A stretch of 64,000 nt of DNA from Homarus americanus (GCF_018991925.1 NW_024748849.1:236001-300000); one strand, 5' to 3'; positions 31,994-42,299 are shown, numbered from the stretch's first letter. The notes: generated from the sequence alone by a model not told the origin. Program-made: numbers and translations.

Positions 31994-32148
31994 GGTCAGT
32001 AAGTCGGAAAAGGTATCCCGAACATTGGGTTCGTTTTAAGTAACCCGACAAATGGATTCATCAAAGCTGCTGTTCGAGTTGGAAAAATCAATTTGTCAGC
32101 GAATTTAAGTAACCCCATGTTCGGGACGCCTCTTCGGAGTTACTTCCC
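31994..32148. mobile_element. Foldback (hairpin) element, arms ~58 bp, loop ~39 bp
   Basis: The left arm 31994-32052 and the right arm 32092-32148 are imperfect inverted repeats. gtcggaaaaggtatcccg on the left pairs with cgggacgcctcttcgg on the right, aacattgggt with accccatgtt, and cgacaaa with tttgtcagc. Overall pairing is about 80% by eye. This shape fits a small foldback/MITE-like transposon or a hairpin transcript; no flanking duplication was established. Confidence 0.6.
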
Positions 32149-32600
32149 CGATTTTTTTTTCACTGGGCAAAGTCGTACACGATTTTAATGTTTTGTAATT
32201 ATGTACAGTCGGTAAAAAAAAAAGTATCTTTCAGGAAGTGGTCCCATGAATTTGGAACTTAGCAATCCTGTTGACACGCTAAGGTTGGTAACCGTGATTG
32301 TGAGGCATTCCTTACCTATTATGATGGGTGAATAACAGTCTGCCTCATGAACCTTTATCAACCTCACGTACTGTACATAACAAAAAAGAAACAGCAAACA
32401 AAACCGACAAATTAAGTAAGTCGTGTCGTCTTAATATAACCGCACAAGTTATTCCTGTATCACAAGAATGACCTACAGCGTCCAGTATCCAGGATTTATT
32501 TATTAGGTATTTACAGTGTCACCACCCGGTTACTGGACAAAAGTGAAGGTCACACGTTGGACTAAATAAAGATCCTCAGAATTAAGTTGGTTCTACCTCT
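32149..32600. other. Unique sequence
   Basis: An eight-T run at 32152, an A-run at 32215-32223, and a tgaaggtcac half-site at 32544. No gene. Confidence 0.35.
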
Positions 32601-32620
32601 AGTGAAAGTTTATTTACATC

Positions 32621-32690
32621 TGACGTCACGATAAGAATGTGACGTCAGAGGTCAACTCCCACGTGATTCCGTGTCTCCCAGGTCACGTGT
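32621..32690. promoter_or_regulatory. Candidate regulatory cluster: two CREs, two CACGTG boxes, two AGGTCA sites
   Basis: Perfect TGACGTCA palindromes lie at 32621-32628 and 32640-32647, CACGTG at 32660-32665 and 32684-32689, and AGGTCA at 32649 and 32680. All fall within 70 bases of unique sequence. The CRE pair also forms a 10 bp inverted repeat (ctgacgtcac / gtgacgtcag). CREB/ATF, bHLH and nuclear receptors are the known binders of such sites; use here is inference. Confidence 0.4.
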
Positions 32691-32784
32691 GTGTTATAGG
32701 CCAGCTCACCCGGAAAAAAAACAATAAAATAAATAAATGTACCTAAAACACACAAACACACAATCCCGACACTGTAATGACCTA

Positions 32785-32906
32785 GCGCGCGCACACACAC
32801 ACACACACACACACGCACGTTTTCCACCATATCTGTTGCCACTTATGTCACTCTTGTACGCAATAAATTATTCCGTCTACACGAATCTGTCCACACTTGC
32901 ACACCA

Positions 32907-32941
<35 letters not shown>

Positions 32942-32975
32942 TTCCGTTTTTTATTCGTTTCCCGGACGTTTTAAA

Positions 32976-33022
<47 letters not shown>
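32785..33022. repeat. Microsatellite group (AC)n, (TCTG)n, (TG)n
   Basis: (AC)n at 32790-32814, (TCTG)n at 32910-32941 and (TG)n at 32979-33021, separated by unique sequence. Confidence 0.9.
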
Positions 33023-33024
<2 letters not shown>

Positions 33025-33310
33025 CCCCGTCACTTAACCACCATCTAAGTCACACATAAGTTCTCTAAGTGGTAACAGTACTGGCATAACTTCACTCTAA
33101 ACTAAACATTATTTTTATCTTATTAAAACATAAAATAATACTGAAATTATTTTCAATTTCTTCGTTAATTTTAATTTACTTTAACAATACTGTAAAGGTC
33201 TGTAAGTGATGGAGTTGTTATAATGTATTACTACTAAGGTCTTGTTGGTGTTATAATGTATTACAACTGTTATCGCCGCTGGCTTTATCGTTGGTGTCAA
33301 CAACCATGTG
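33023..33310. other. AT-rich sequence with a dispersed 35 bp repeat
   Basis: actactaaggtcttgttg then gtgttataatgtattac at 33229-33263 recurs almost identically at 36977-37012. gttataatgtattac also occurs just upstream at 33216. Confidence 0.5.
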
Positions 33311-33612
33311 CCTCCCCCACCCCACACGGCCTGTTACCACACCAGATGTAGCGACTGGGGGGTGGGGGGGGGCGGTGTCTACCACCGGGAGTGTCATCAC
33401 CACTGGCGTGAGCGTTGAGAGGGTATCATGGATATCATGACACAGATCGCCCTCTCGAGTGATGCCCCCCCCCCCCACGCGACCTGTGACCTCGACAGAT
33501 GTGGCAGCTGGGGGGCGGGGGGCGGTGTTAACCGCCGGGAGTATCATCGCCACTGGCCTAAGTGCTGGCATCGCCGGGAGTGTTTTCACCGCTGGCGTCA
33601 GTGCTGACGTTT
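33311..33612. repeat. Diverged ~160 bp tandem duplication with internal ~33 bp units
   Basis: The block with accagatgtagcgactgggg and gcggtgtctaccaccgggag at about 33340 is repeated as gacagatgtggcagctgggg and gcggtgttaaccgccgggag at about 33497. A ~33 bp subunit, ccgggagtgtcatcaccact then ggcgt, occurs four times (33385, 33535, 33571 and a weak copy near 33270). Both strands are open through much of it (112 codons on minus, 62 on plus), with repeated PVVMTLPVVDTAP-like and TAGSIIATGLSAG-like peptides. No known domain. Confidence 0.65.
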
Positions 33613-33654
33613 TTACTGCCTCACCCGAACAAAGATTAGGAGATTAGGAAGTGA

Positions 33655-34040
33655 GCGGCAGCTCTTCACAGTCTGCTTGGTTTCTTGATTTCCCGAAATA
33701 ACTTGGCGTCATCGGCAAACATTTGTATGGAGGAGTGTACAACGTCAGGCATGTCATTTATGAAACAAACAAGCAACAGCGGGCCCAATATACTGCCCTG
33801 TGGTACCCCGCTGACAGGTACGGACGATGATTTCGTGCCATTAATCACCACACACTGCTTGCTGTCTTGTAGAAAGTCTTCTATCCACGCTAGGACATTT
33901 CCCGAATTCCGTACCCTTCCAGTTTGAATTTTAGCCTTTCGTGGGGTACACTGTCGAAAGCTTTGGCAAAATCTAGGTACACATTGTCGAGATTACCAAC
34001 CCGTTCCCGAGTATAGCTGCCTTCTACCAACTACCTAACA
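33655..34040 (-). mobile_element. Decayed LINE reverse transcriptase fragment (Jockey/CR1-like)
   Basis: On the minus strand: RERVGNLDNVYLDFAKAFDS (first catalytic Asp block, about 33930-34015), then after a one-base loss GNVLAWIEDFLQDSKQC, VVINGTKSS, GVPQGSILGPLLLV and FADDAKLF with the catalytic Asp pair (about 33685-33700). Similarity stops at a frameshift near 33675 (ADCEEL continues in another frame). Neither the 5' half nor the C-terminal part is present. It differs in sequence from the 3.6 kb RT (CFINDMPDVV against YINDVDIGV), so it is a separate family. Non-functional. Confidence 0.85.
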
Positions 34041-34395
34041 ACAACTCTTAGGAAACAAAATATCACCGTTTAACATAAGACTTCAAGCTTATTAGAAGAA
34101 AGGGACTGGTAACAACTATAGCACCATCACATAATGGGAACACCACAGCCGATTACAATGAACACGTGGTAACAATACGGTATATCCACAACAATATCAA
34201 ATTACGACATTCGTTCAAAGGTTATTGAGGATTTACATTTTGTATACGAAGACTATTTCTCTGTTTCCTTAATTAAATTCACCTTAGAAAAAAACGCCTT
34301 GCATCAACAGTGGACGTCAGAAGTGACAACACTTACATTGCTAATGTCCAAAACAATTATATTTTGCATCTGCCTCTTCATTTAAAACGCTAAAA
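34041..34395. other. AT-rich sequence between LINE and hAT relics
   Basis: Possibly the 3' non-coding part of the hAT element, but no terminal inverted repeat was identified. Confidence 0.35.
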
Positions 34396-35620
34396 ACAGG
34401 TTTATAAAATTGCTGACTCTTTTGGGGTGTAATATACCGCCAGTCTCCACAACTTACTGTTAAGTTCGAATCTTTTCTTTATTTCCCTACACACTACTAC
34501 TAGAAGTCTCTGAACCACATCTTCGTCAGTGTTCATGCTTATCTTATAATGCTGTAGCCTTTGGAAGGTGGCATGTAATTGCGATCCTGAATATATCTGA
34601 TTGACTGGTACATATAGGGAATCATCGGTTGGATCAATACCATACATTTGGAGTTCGACACACTATGTAAATGGCAAAAGGATGCAGTTGACATATGCTT
34701 TTCGGATTAAATGCAAAGTTGGGGCTTTACTCTAAAAAATCAAGTTTATTGTGTTGAGTTGCGGCAATATGTAATTAAAAATTCAAGTGGCAGAACACAA
34801 GTCTCTCCTCAATTACCCTGATGTGGAAATACAGTTTGAGGGGGTTGCCACTGTTGGAGTATTCTTGCAACAGCTTCATGCAGTGACAATCACCTCGTGG
34901 CATAGGCATGAAATATTTGTGGTTTGAGTTGACAAAACCCTGGAAATCCAAAACTCACATTTCCCTTTGGCACTATGGGAAAGGTAAATGTACACATTTC
35001 TCAACACATCTTCACGAGTACGTGGCCAGGTCTTTGCTGCTTCGCTGGCACAGAGATGCATACTATGTGCAACACGTTTAAATATGGTAATGCCAAGCAT
35101 TTGATCTTCCATTCTGCTAGTTACACAGTTATATTCGCCCGTAATGTTTAACGCCCCATCTGCAGCAGACCCAATGAAGTTGTTCAATGGTATATCATGT
35201 GTAGTGAGGCACTGAAACAGCATGTTATATATTTCACCAGTCGAACCCTGATTACCTTCAAATACTCCAATCAAATCCGTCACCGCTATTTTGTCATTAT
35301 CTCTCCAGATCAAAATACTTCACTATCATTGCATGTGATTTACTAACTGAGCAGTCGGTACTTTCGTCAATAATTACACTAAATTTATTTGTAGTTTCCT
35401 AACCAAGTTTTGAGTTGCACATTCCCCTAAAGCTTGCTCGACGACCTTGCATCTGGTCCGTTTCGTGCCGTTTGAGCGGCTGTCTTGGAATCGGGAACAT
35501 TCGCTTATTGAGGTCGTCAAGGTGGTCACATAAGCTAAAAGAAATATTGAATTTATTTGGCTATACCTGCAACTGAAGATTGTGAGATCACATGCTGCTA
35601 AATGATTAAGGTTTCTGCCA
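34396..35620 (-). mobile_element. Decayed hAT-superfamily DNA transposon, transposase pseudogene
   Basis: The minus strand carries a transposase in broken frames, N to C. FPDSKTA is near 35500 and RTRCKVVEQALGECATQNLV near 35400-35460. KFSVIIDESTDCSVSKSHAM (35325-35385) contains the first catalytic-type Asp of the hAT RNase H-like fold. LIGVFEGNQGSTGEIYNML and IPLNNFIGSAADGALNITG (35140-35260) carry the second acidic block. AHSMHLCASEAAKTWPRT, a KLLQEYSNSGNPLKLYF stretch near 34800-34850 and TINLIF with KAPTLHLIRKAY near 34700-34750 follow. A C-terminal open segment runs 34402-34647. At least one frameshift (near 35385) and several stops disable it. It resembles the ZBED/SCAND-associated hAT transposases, the type repeatedly domesticated in animals. 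This copy shows no sign of being preserved. Confidence 0.8.
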
Positions 35621-35702
35621 CCCTTACTTGGGACAGATTAACACGACCACTTATTGAACAGTGCCATTACATTTTGGGCTACAACACAAGAGGAAACAAA
35701 CA

Positions 35703-35915
35703 CTAAATCACCAGAATGGCATCAAGTTCTGCCAAAACGCTGCGAATAGGACAGTTGCCATCGCCGCGGCGCTCAGTATGGCCCCGGCAAGGTGAAGACG
35801 TGTCAGGTTGATCAAAGGCACCGCCGCCAGGCTGACCACAATGAGCAAACGTGCCACCCGGAGCAGAGGTGCTAGCTTTGAGGAGTTCTTCCTTACCCGT
35901 ATGCTGTCTTGAGGT
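35703..35915 (-). other. Unrecognised ~70-codon open frame upstream of the hAT relic
   Basis: On the minus strand a frame runs stop-free from about 35915 to a TAG at 35703. It reads HTGKEELLKAS, then GGTFAHCGQPGGGAFDQPD, CRGHTERRGDGNC and VLAELDAILVI. It is more GC-rich than its surroundings, and four Cys and three His are present, but the spacing is not a BED finger I can recognise. It could be the damaged N-terminal region of the transposase or chance. Confidence 0.25.
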
Positions 35916-37028
35916 GTTTCAACGATGATGTCTCGGCACTTAAGTATTTATGGCAAACCTGACGATATGCCTTGGTCGGAGTTCCTGGTACTCAAGCTAG
36001 TCAACAGCAAAACGTCCTTCGCTAACCAATCTTTTTGGAAATGGGGACGAGGAGGCATAACCTGGAGATATCAGTTGTTGAGAATATGTTAGACGTTGAC
36101 TCTCACAAGCATTAAATAATCTCCGTGCACCCATGTGGTATGCATAGGATTTCACCAGATATAGAAGTATTGCAGAGAACCTCTAGTTGAACATCAATTT
36201 ACTTGCACATACATGTAATCCACATAAAAGATATTAGTTATGTTGATTGAGTGTGTAATAACGACAGTAAATACACCAATTACCAAGACAGACAGATGAC
36301 TACATGAATCAGAGCCTCTTAATTCACAAGCAACACCAAAGATGTTAGTGAACAATAATCCTAAAAGAAGCTTGTACTATGAGATTCAATACACAGACAA
36401 TTTAGTCGGAGTTAATTTGTTATAGTTTGACATCTAATGTATGGTTTAAAAGGCGGCGTGGCCACCTGGACTCTAGGAGACTGCCCCCTCAAGTGATGCC
36501 CCCTCTGCTAGCAGTGGTGAACAACAACACCCAATCCTGGCAGAGTTTTGTACTGGAACAATTTACACAGAACTATCTTCCCTTGGAACATCATACTGGT
36601 TCGCATTGACCCGCACTTGTAAGTACAGCCAAAGTGATGACATACCCCTCAGTACTGAAATATTGTGGACTAATTATGCCCACTCGTTCCTGCCTTATCT
36701 GGAGCAATAAGACAACGCGGAATGAAGTGTAGCTAATATTAATAGAGTTATAAACTTTGTATCATGTCATTACGCTCAATAATCAATTATAATTAAGATA
36801 AATTGTGTGAGACTAACTAATTATGTATCAGATGGATCACCATGTAATACTAATGAACGCCTTGTTGTCTGCAGGTTTTGACCACATCAATAAATATTGA
36901 ATGAGTCAAAAGGCGGGTTTCAATCATTCCCTTCGACTTGCCCGTCACCTGAACGTCCTTAACTAAGGCGTTTACAACTACTAAGGTCTTGTTGATGTTA
37001 TAATGTATTACTAAACTTAAACAACTAA
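35916..37028. other. Unique AT-rich sequence
   Basis: No gene recognised. It includes the second copy of the dispersed 35 bp repeat at 36977-37012. A 60-codon frame at 36427-36609 has no recognisable domain. Confidence 0.4.
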
Positions 37029-37490
37029 GACTCTTTAACTCGCTACCATTCAGAGCCACAATGTTGCTACCATTCAGAGCCACAATGACTCCTGACTCGC
37101 TACCATTCAGAGAGCCACAAAACTCGTCATATGACTCACTACCATTCAGAGAGCCACAATGACTCCTGACTCGCTACCATTCAGAGAGCCACAATGACTC
37201 CTGACTCGCTACCATTCAGAGAACCACAATGACTCCTGACTCGCTACCATTCAGAGAGCCACAATGACTCCTGACTCGCTACCATTCAGAGAGCCACAAT
37301 GACTCCTGACTCACTACCATTCAGAGAGCCACAATGACTCCTGACTCGCTACCATTCAGAGAGCCACAATGACTCCTGACTCGCTACCATTCAGAGAGCC
37401 ACAATGACCCCTGACTCGCTACCATTCAGAGAGCCACAATGACCCCTGACTCGCTACCATTCAGAGAGCCACAATGACTCCTGACTCCCA
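37029..37490. repeat. 35 bp minisatellite
   Basis: About thirteen copies of a 35 bp unit (gactcctgactcgctaccat, then tcagagagccacaat). The first two copies are shorter and lack the gag duplication, marking the older left edge. Confidence 0.95.
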
Positions 37491-37651
37491 AGTAACACAT
37501 TTTAACACAAGTGATTAATAAACTTGAATATTTTATGATGTTCTTGACAGTCATGTGTGTTCATATGACTTTTGTGAAGAGTTTTAGTGGTCGGTGATAT
37601 AATAATGATCAGTTGTGTTTTGTTTATTTCAGGATGGATGGTAAACATAGC

Positions 37652-37765
37652 TCTGTGTGTGTGTGTGTGTGTGTGTATACTGTATTTGTTCATTTGTGTA
37701 CTGTGTATATATGTTAGTATAATGTGTATGTATGTATGTTTGTGTACTGTATATGTAGTTGGGTA
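37652..37765. repeat. (GT)n and (TATG)-rich tract
   Basis: (gtgtgt) at 37655-37675, then tgtgtactgtatatg-like imperfect repeats. Confidence 0.75.
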
Positions 37766-37974
37766 TTTACAGCACCTTTGTTTACACTCAGCTTTAATTG
37801 GTTGTTGAGGCGCCATATTTACACTACTCTGAACAGTGACGTCACCATCTTAAGTCACCTCACGGTCAACCCAGCTGGACACCTCACTTTACACTTGGGG
37901 CAATGCCGGGTAGTCGAGTACGGTGCCTCAATGGGTCGTCAGGCGTATGGGAATAAATTACACTGTCAAAAAGT
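37766..37974. other. Unique sequence
   Basis: A perfect TGACGTCA lies at 37837-37844. No gene. Confidence 0.35.
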
Positions 37975-38455
37975 AACATGTAACACACAGGTAACAATCA
38001 CAGGTAGCACACAGGTAACATATACAGGTAACAGTCACATGTAGCACACAGGTAGTATTCACAAGTAACACGTAGGTAACACACACAGGTAACAGTCACA
38101 GGTAACACACACACACAGGTAAAAGTTACATGTAACACACACAGAGGTAACAGTTACAAATAACACTTACATAACATACATAAGTAACAGGTAACACAGG
38201 TGACACAAGCAGGTAACAGTCACAAGTAACACACACAGGTAAGAGGTAATCCACACAGGTATCACGTAACACACACAGGTAGCAGGAAACACACACAGGT
38301 AACACGTAACACACATAGGTAACAGGAAACACACACAGGTAACACGTAACACACACAGGTAACACGTAACACACACAGGTAACACGTAACACACACACAC
38401 AGGTAACACGTAACACACACAGGTAACACGTAACACACACAGGTAACAGAAGAGA
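37975..38455. repeat. 20 bp minisatellite (acacacaggtaacacgtaac)
   Basis: About twenty-three copies, irregular at the left (acagtcac, agcacac variants) and homogeneous from 38260 on. Variants with aggaaac alternate with cgtaac around 38275-38340. Confidence 0.9.
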
Positions 38456-38534
38456 CACAGAGGGGAGGGGTGGCGTCGGCTGAGCGTCCCCTTGAAGCGG
38501 TTCAGTTTTCAACAAGTTATTTTTCGGGTGGGGT

Positions 38535-38585
38535 GGCGGAGCTGGGCGGCGGAGGTGGTGGGCGGCGGAGGTGGTGGGCGGCGGC
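38535..38585. repeat. 17 bp repeat (ggcggcggaggtggtgg)
   Basis: Three copies. Confidence 0.75.
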
Positions 38586-39140
38586 ATCGGTGACCCCTAG
38601 AGGCTAGCACGGCAGAGGGCCGCCCTCACCCCTCTCTCCATTACTCAGGCGACGCACCACTCTCCCCGGCCCTCTCACTCAGCCCTCTCCCTCATGGGTT
38701 TTAATCCATCCTCTCCCTCTCCCCATCCGCTCTAGTATTTTACCTCGCCACCCGCGTCGCAACCCTTCGAGAACAATGATTCTGGTCCCCTTCCCCTATC
38801 TGCCGCCCTTCCAACCCGACCCTCTCCTAGATGTGATACACTGCCCTGCGCTCCCTCAAACTCTAATTCCGTTCTCTCGTAAACCTTATCGGATGCCCCT
38901 CTCTCTCTCTCTCTCTCGCTCTTACTCTCTCACTTTCTCTCTTTCTTTCTCACTCTCTCTCGCTCACCCTGCCCCTACCAGATAACTCACGGCCCTCTCC
39001 TTCCCCTCTCCTTCCCACTCAACAATTAAGATCTTCACCACCACCGCCGGCAGCACTACCAACCCTCCGGCACGGCTCCTCTGTCTCTCTCATACTTGGT
39101 ATTGGTCGGCCCCTTCTGCTGGAGACCTTCCTGGCTGCTT
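38586..39140. repeat. Pyrimidine-rich low-complexity region
   Basis: ccctctccc-rich, with an interrupted (CT)n at 38895-38965 (tctctctctcgctcttactc). The 69-codon frame here is compositional. Confidence 0.6.
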
Positions 39141-39246
39141 TGTCCCTCTTACTACCATCCAGTCCCTCTCACTATCATCCAGTCCCTCTCACTATCTCAC
39201 AGTCCCTCTCACCATCTCACAGTCCCACTCACTACCACCCAGCCCA
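39141..39246. repeat. 20 bp repeat (ccctctcactatcatccagt)
   Basis: Five imperfect copies. Confidence 0.75.
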
Positions 39247-39299
39247 CTCAGGAAGCTTGGATAAGGGACAGACATATTGGTACCTTCTAATTGAACCAC

Positions 39300-39475
39300 G
39301 AGAGCTAAGGGACGTGGTGCTATGGGAGTGTGGCACTAAGGGATGTGGTAGTGAGATGTGGCACTAGAGGAGTGTGGCATTAATGGGTGTGGAACTAAAA
39401 GGTGGGGCACTAAAGGATGGTGGCACTAAGGGGTGTGACACAAAGGGGTGTGATACAAAGGGGCATGGCACTCCC
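39300..39475. repeat. Degenerate ~17 bp repeat (gtggcactaagggatg)
   Basis: About ten diverged copies (gtgtggcactaaggg, gtggggcactaaagg, gtgtgacacaaaggg). Confidence 0.65.
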
Positions 39476-39506
39476 AGATCCATAGTTAACATCTACCAGG
39501 TTATGC

Positions 39507-39718
39507 AACCTTCCTCCACACCTGTCAGCACCACTAGTACCTCCCTCACACCTGTCAGCACCACTAGTACCTCCCTCCACACCTGTCAGCACCACTAGTA
39601 CCTCCCTCCACACCTGTCAGCACCACTAGTACCTCCCTCCACACCTGTCAGCACCACTAGTACCTCCCTCCACACCTGTCAGCACCACTAGTACCTCCCT
39701 CCACACCTGTCAGCACCA
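39507..39718. repeat. 31 bp minisatellite
   Basis: About seven copies of a 31 bp unit containing cacctgtcagcaccactagt and acctccctcc. Confidence 0.95.
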
Positions 39719-39980
39719 TACTTCAATTAATTATGTCACCATACTTATAAAAACTACTTATGGCACCGTGTACAGTGTCTGTGCCATCAATACACCTGCG
39801 TGTATATACAGTACAGTTGGCACCAGAACTTTAAGTGAACATTATAACAGGAAGGAGTACAATTTATCTGCTCTAAGATCCTCTCCCCTCAGTTATTGGA
39901 GCCCTAGACTGAGTTAGTGTAATCGGTTAATGATCTGTGTACATTTTTTACTGAGTCAGTGAGAGCAGTAGATGGCCGGT

Positions 39981-40160
39981 GTACAGTCACTCCTACAAGT
40001 CCAGTCGCCTCTCCTCAACTACCAACCCCGAGATTTAGACTGGTAAACCCGAAGCATTTATGGATAGAATAATGCGTCATTGTCTACTGCTTCGGGTTCA
40101 CGAGTCTGATCTCGGGGTTCGTGGTTCAGGAGAGGCGACAGGACTTGTGGGTGACTGTAC
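39981..40160. mobile_element. Foldback (hairpin) element, arms ~75 bp, loop 31 bp
   Basis: Left arm 39981-40056 and right arm 40088-40160 are inverted repeats of each other: gtacagtcac...acaagtcc-gtcgcctctcct, accccgagat and acccgaagca all have counterparts. About 85% of positions pair by eye. The loop is AT-richer. It is consistent with a small foldback/MITE-like transposon; no transposase and no certain target duplication were seen. Confidence 0.7.
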
Positions 40161-40249
40161 AGCGCATGTTCTAGTCTTGTCTTGTTGTCTGGTTTATGGG
40201 ACATCTTAGGTGTTCAAATGTGGCTCCACTCCCTCTCTCTCTCTCTCGC

Positions 40250-40281
<32 letters not shown>

Positions 40282-40535
40282 AATTTGTTTAAGATGTAGA
40301 AGCTGTCGCCAACACAACAACCACACCCTAGGTTAACGAGCTGCATGACTGAGTGTCGAGGTATAGTCCGAGAAGACCGGACAACTCGACAACTGCACTG
40401 GCCAACCATTAAACCGGAACACGATCCGCAAAACGATTAACATCCAGGTTCCCAATTACTGCTGGGTAGACAGAGGCAAATGACGTAAAGAAACTTGCCC
40501 GTAGTTTCACTCTTACACCACAGGTCGCCACACTA
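40161..40535. other. Unique sequence with an interrupted (CT)/(GT) tract
   Basis: ctctctctct then gtgtgtgtgt at 40230-40278. No gene. Confidence 0.4.
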
Positions 40536-40798
40536 AATTATCCAACCAGGAGCGAACTCGTAACAATGGTTTTAAATTAGACAAATTCCGATTTAGGCGC
40601 GAGATAGGTAAACATTGGTTTGTAAACAGAGTAGTGGATGAGTGGAACAAGTTACTAAACATCATCATTAACTCCAATACGCTGGATAGCTTCAAACATA
40701 CTGTAGGTTGGATGGGTATATGAGCGATAGGGGTTGGGTGTAAACGGGACTGCCCAGTATGAGCCAATAGGCCCGCTGCAGTTTCCTCCATTCTTATG
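40536..40798 (+). mobile_element. 5'-truncated CR1-like LINE 3' end (copy 2)
   Basis: About 263 bp aligning to 20573-20823 with roughly nine-tenths identity. It encodes SNQERTRNNGFKLDKFRFRR, then a WF-NRVVDEWNKLLNIIINSN-like region and the shared stop, followed by gggactgcccagtatgagcc and the cctccattcttatg end. It directly precedes a (TG)n tract, as copy 1 precedes a simple repeat. Confidence 0.85.
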
Positions 40799-41045
40799 CT
40801 CTTGTGTGTGTGTGTGTGGAGAAAGGGATTTAAAGGGAAGGCCATGGAAGGGGAAAGAGGAGACACAAGGGGAAGGGGAAGTAGAAGGGGAGGGGGAAAG
40901 AAGAGGCACAGGGGAGGGGGAAGAGGAGGTACAGGGTAGGGGGAAGAGAAGTTGCACGGGAGGGGGGAAGAGGTGGTACAGGGGAAGGGGGTGCCGCAGT
41001 TCTAGTCCTCACGGTGGCAATCCAGGGGGAGGGGAGAGGAGGAGG
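40799..41045. repeat. Purine-rich ~26 bp array (gggggaagaggaggtacagg)
   Basis: A (TG)n at 40802-40817, then about seven imperfect copies of a gaggggaaagaggaggcaca-like unit. Confidence 0.7.
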
Positions 41046-41219
41046 GAATGAGGGAGGGGCGGCAAACGACAGGCGGCAGCAGGTGGGTGGCAGCTGGTGC
41101 CCCGGGTACACCCCCAGGCGGCCCCACCGCTGTCACCGCCCGGCCTGCACCGCCGATCCTCCTACCACCATTCCGCCGTGCCAACACCAACCTCATCCTT
41201 CGATAACAACAACAACGTT

Positions 41220-41237
41220 ACCAATTATACTACTACT

Positions 41238-41276
<39 letters not shown>

Positions 41277-41300
41277 GATAATAATAATAATAATCATTAA
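41220..41300. repeat. (ACT)n and (AAT)n microsatellite
   Basis: tactactactact at 41245-41275, then ataataataataat to about 41296. Confidence 0.9.
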
Positions 41301-41605
41301 TAATATAACATGAACATTGTAAACAAGACAGTGACCGCCCACTTATGTACTAATTTGTGTTAACTGTACTCTTGTATATTACTGTACTGTACTGTGTGCT
41401 TCCTCCTCCTCCTCTGGTATGTGGTGCGGGCGGGAGTGTACCTTTAATTAACACGAGGACACCTGGTCTAGGACAGGTATATTCCCTGGAGGACCGTACC
41501 CCCCCCCCCCTCTCCGCCAACACGCTCATCAATTCACTCATTTATCCATCCAGCTAAACTACCAATCTGCTCACCCACGCAACCACTCATCCATCAGTCC
41601 ACTCG
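41301..41605. other. Unique sequence with a ten-C run
   Basis: A ccccccccccc run near 41500. The two 60-codon frames are antisense to each other and have no domain. Confidence 0.4.
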
Positions 41606-42118
41606 TCAATGTACTATACCGCTATCGTAATTACCGACAAACCGCTAACGTAAGTACAAATAACCGCTAACGTAAGTACCGATAACCGCTGACGTAAGTA
41701 CCGATAACCGCTATCGTAATTCCAAACAAACAGCTGACGTAAGTACCGATAACCGCTGACGTAATTACCGATAACCGCTGACGTAAGTACCGATAACCGC
41801 TGACGTAAGCACCGAGAACCGCTGACGTAAGTACCGATAACCGCTGACGTAAGTACCGATAAAGCGCTGACGTAAGTACCGATAACCGCTGACGTAAGTA
41901 CCGCTATACCGCTGAGGTAAGTACCGATAACCGCTGACGTAAGTACCGCTATACCGCTGTCGTAAGTACCGCTATACCATTAACGTAAGTACTACTATAC
42001 CGTTGACGTTATTACCTCTATACCGTTAACCTAAGTACCTCTATGCCGCTGACATAAGTACCGATAAACCGTTGACGTAAGTACCTCTATACCCCTGACG
42101 TAAGTACCGCTATACCGT
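41606..42118. repeat. 22 bp minisatellite (ccgctgacgtaagtaccgat)
   Basis: About twenty-three copies. A homogeneous centre (41680-41910) contains TGACGTAAGTAC in nearly every unit. The flanks drift to cgttgacgtaagtacct and gctatacc variants. Confidence 0.95.
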
Positions 42119-42299
42119 CCATCGCTATGCCTCAGTAAAGTACAGTACTTGGGGACGGTGGCGATGGAGAGGAAGGCGGGCAGCAGGGTACATGGTTGGG
42201 GTGACGGCCTGGGGGTAATGGGGAGAGGAGGATTGCTGACAAGTGGGTCGCGGGGAGGGGAGGAGGGGAGAGGAGGAGAGGAAGGGTCCGTCGCTTGGG

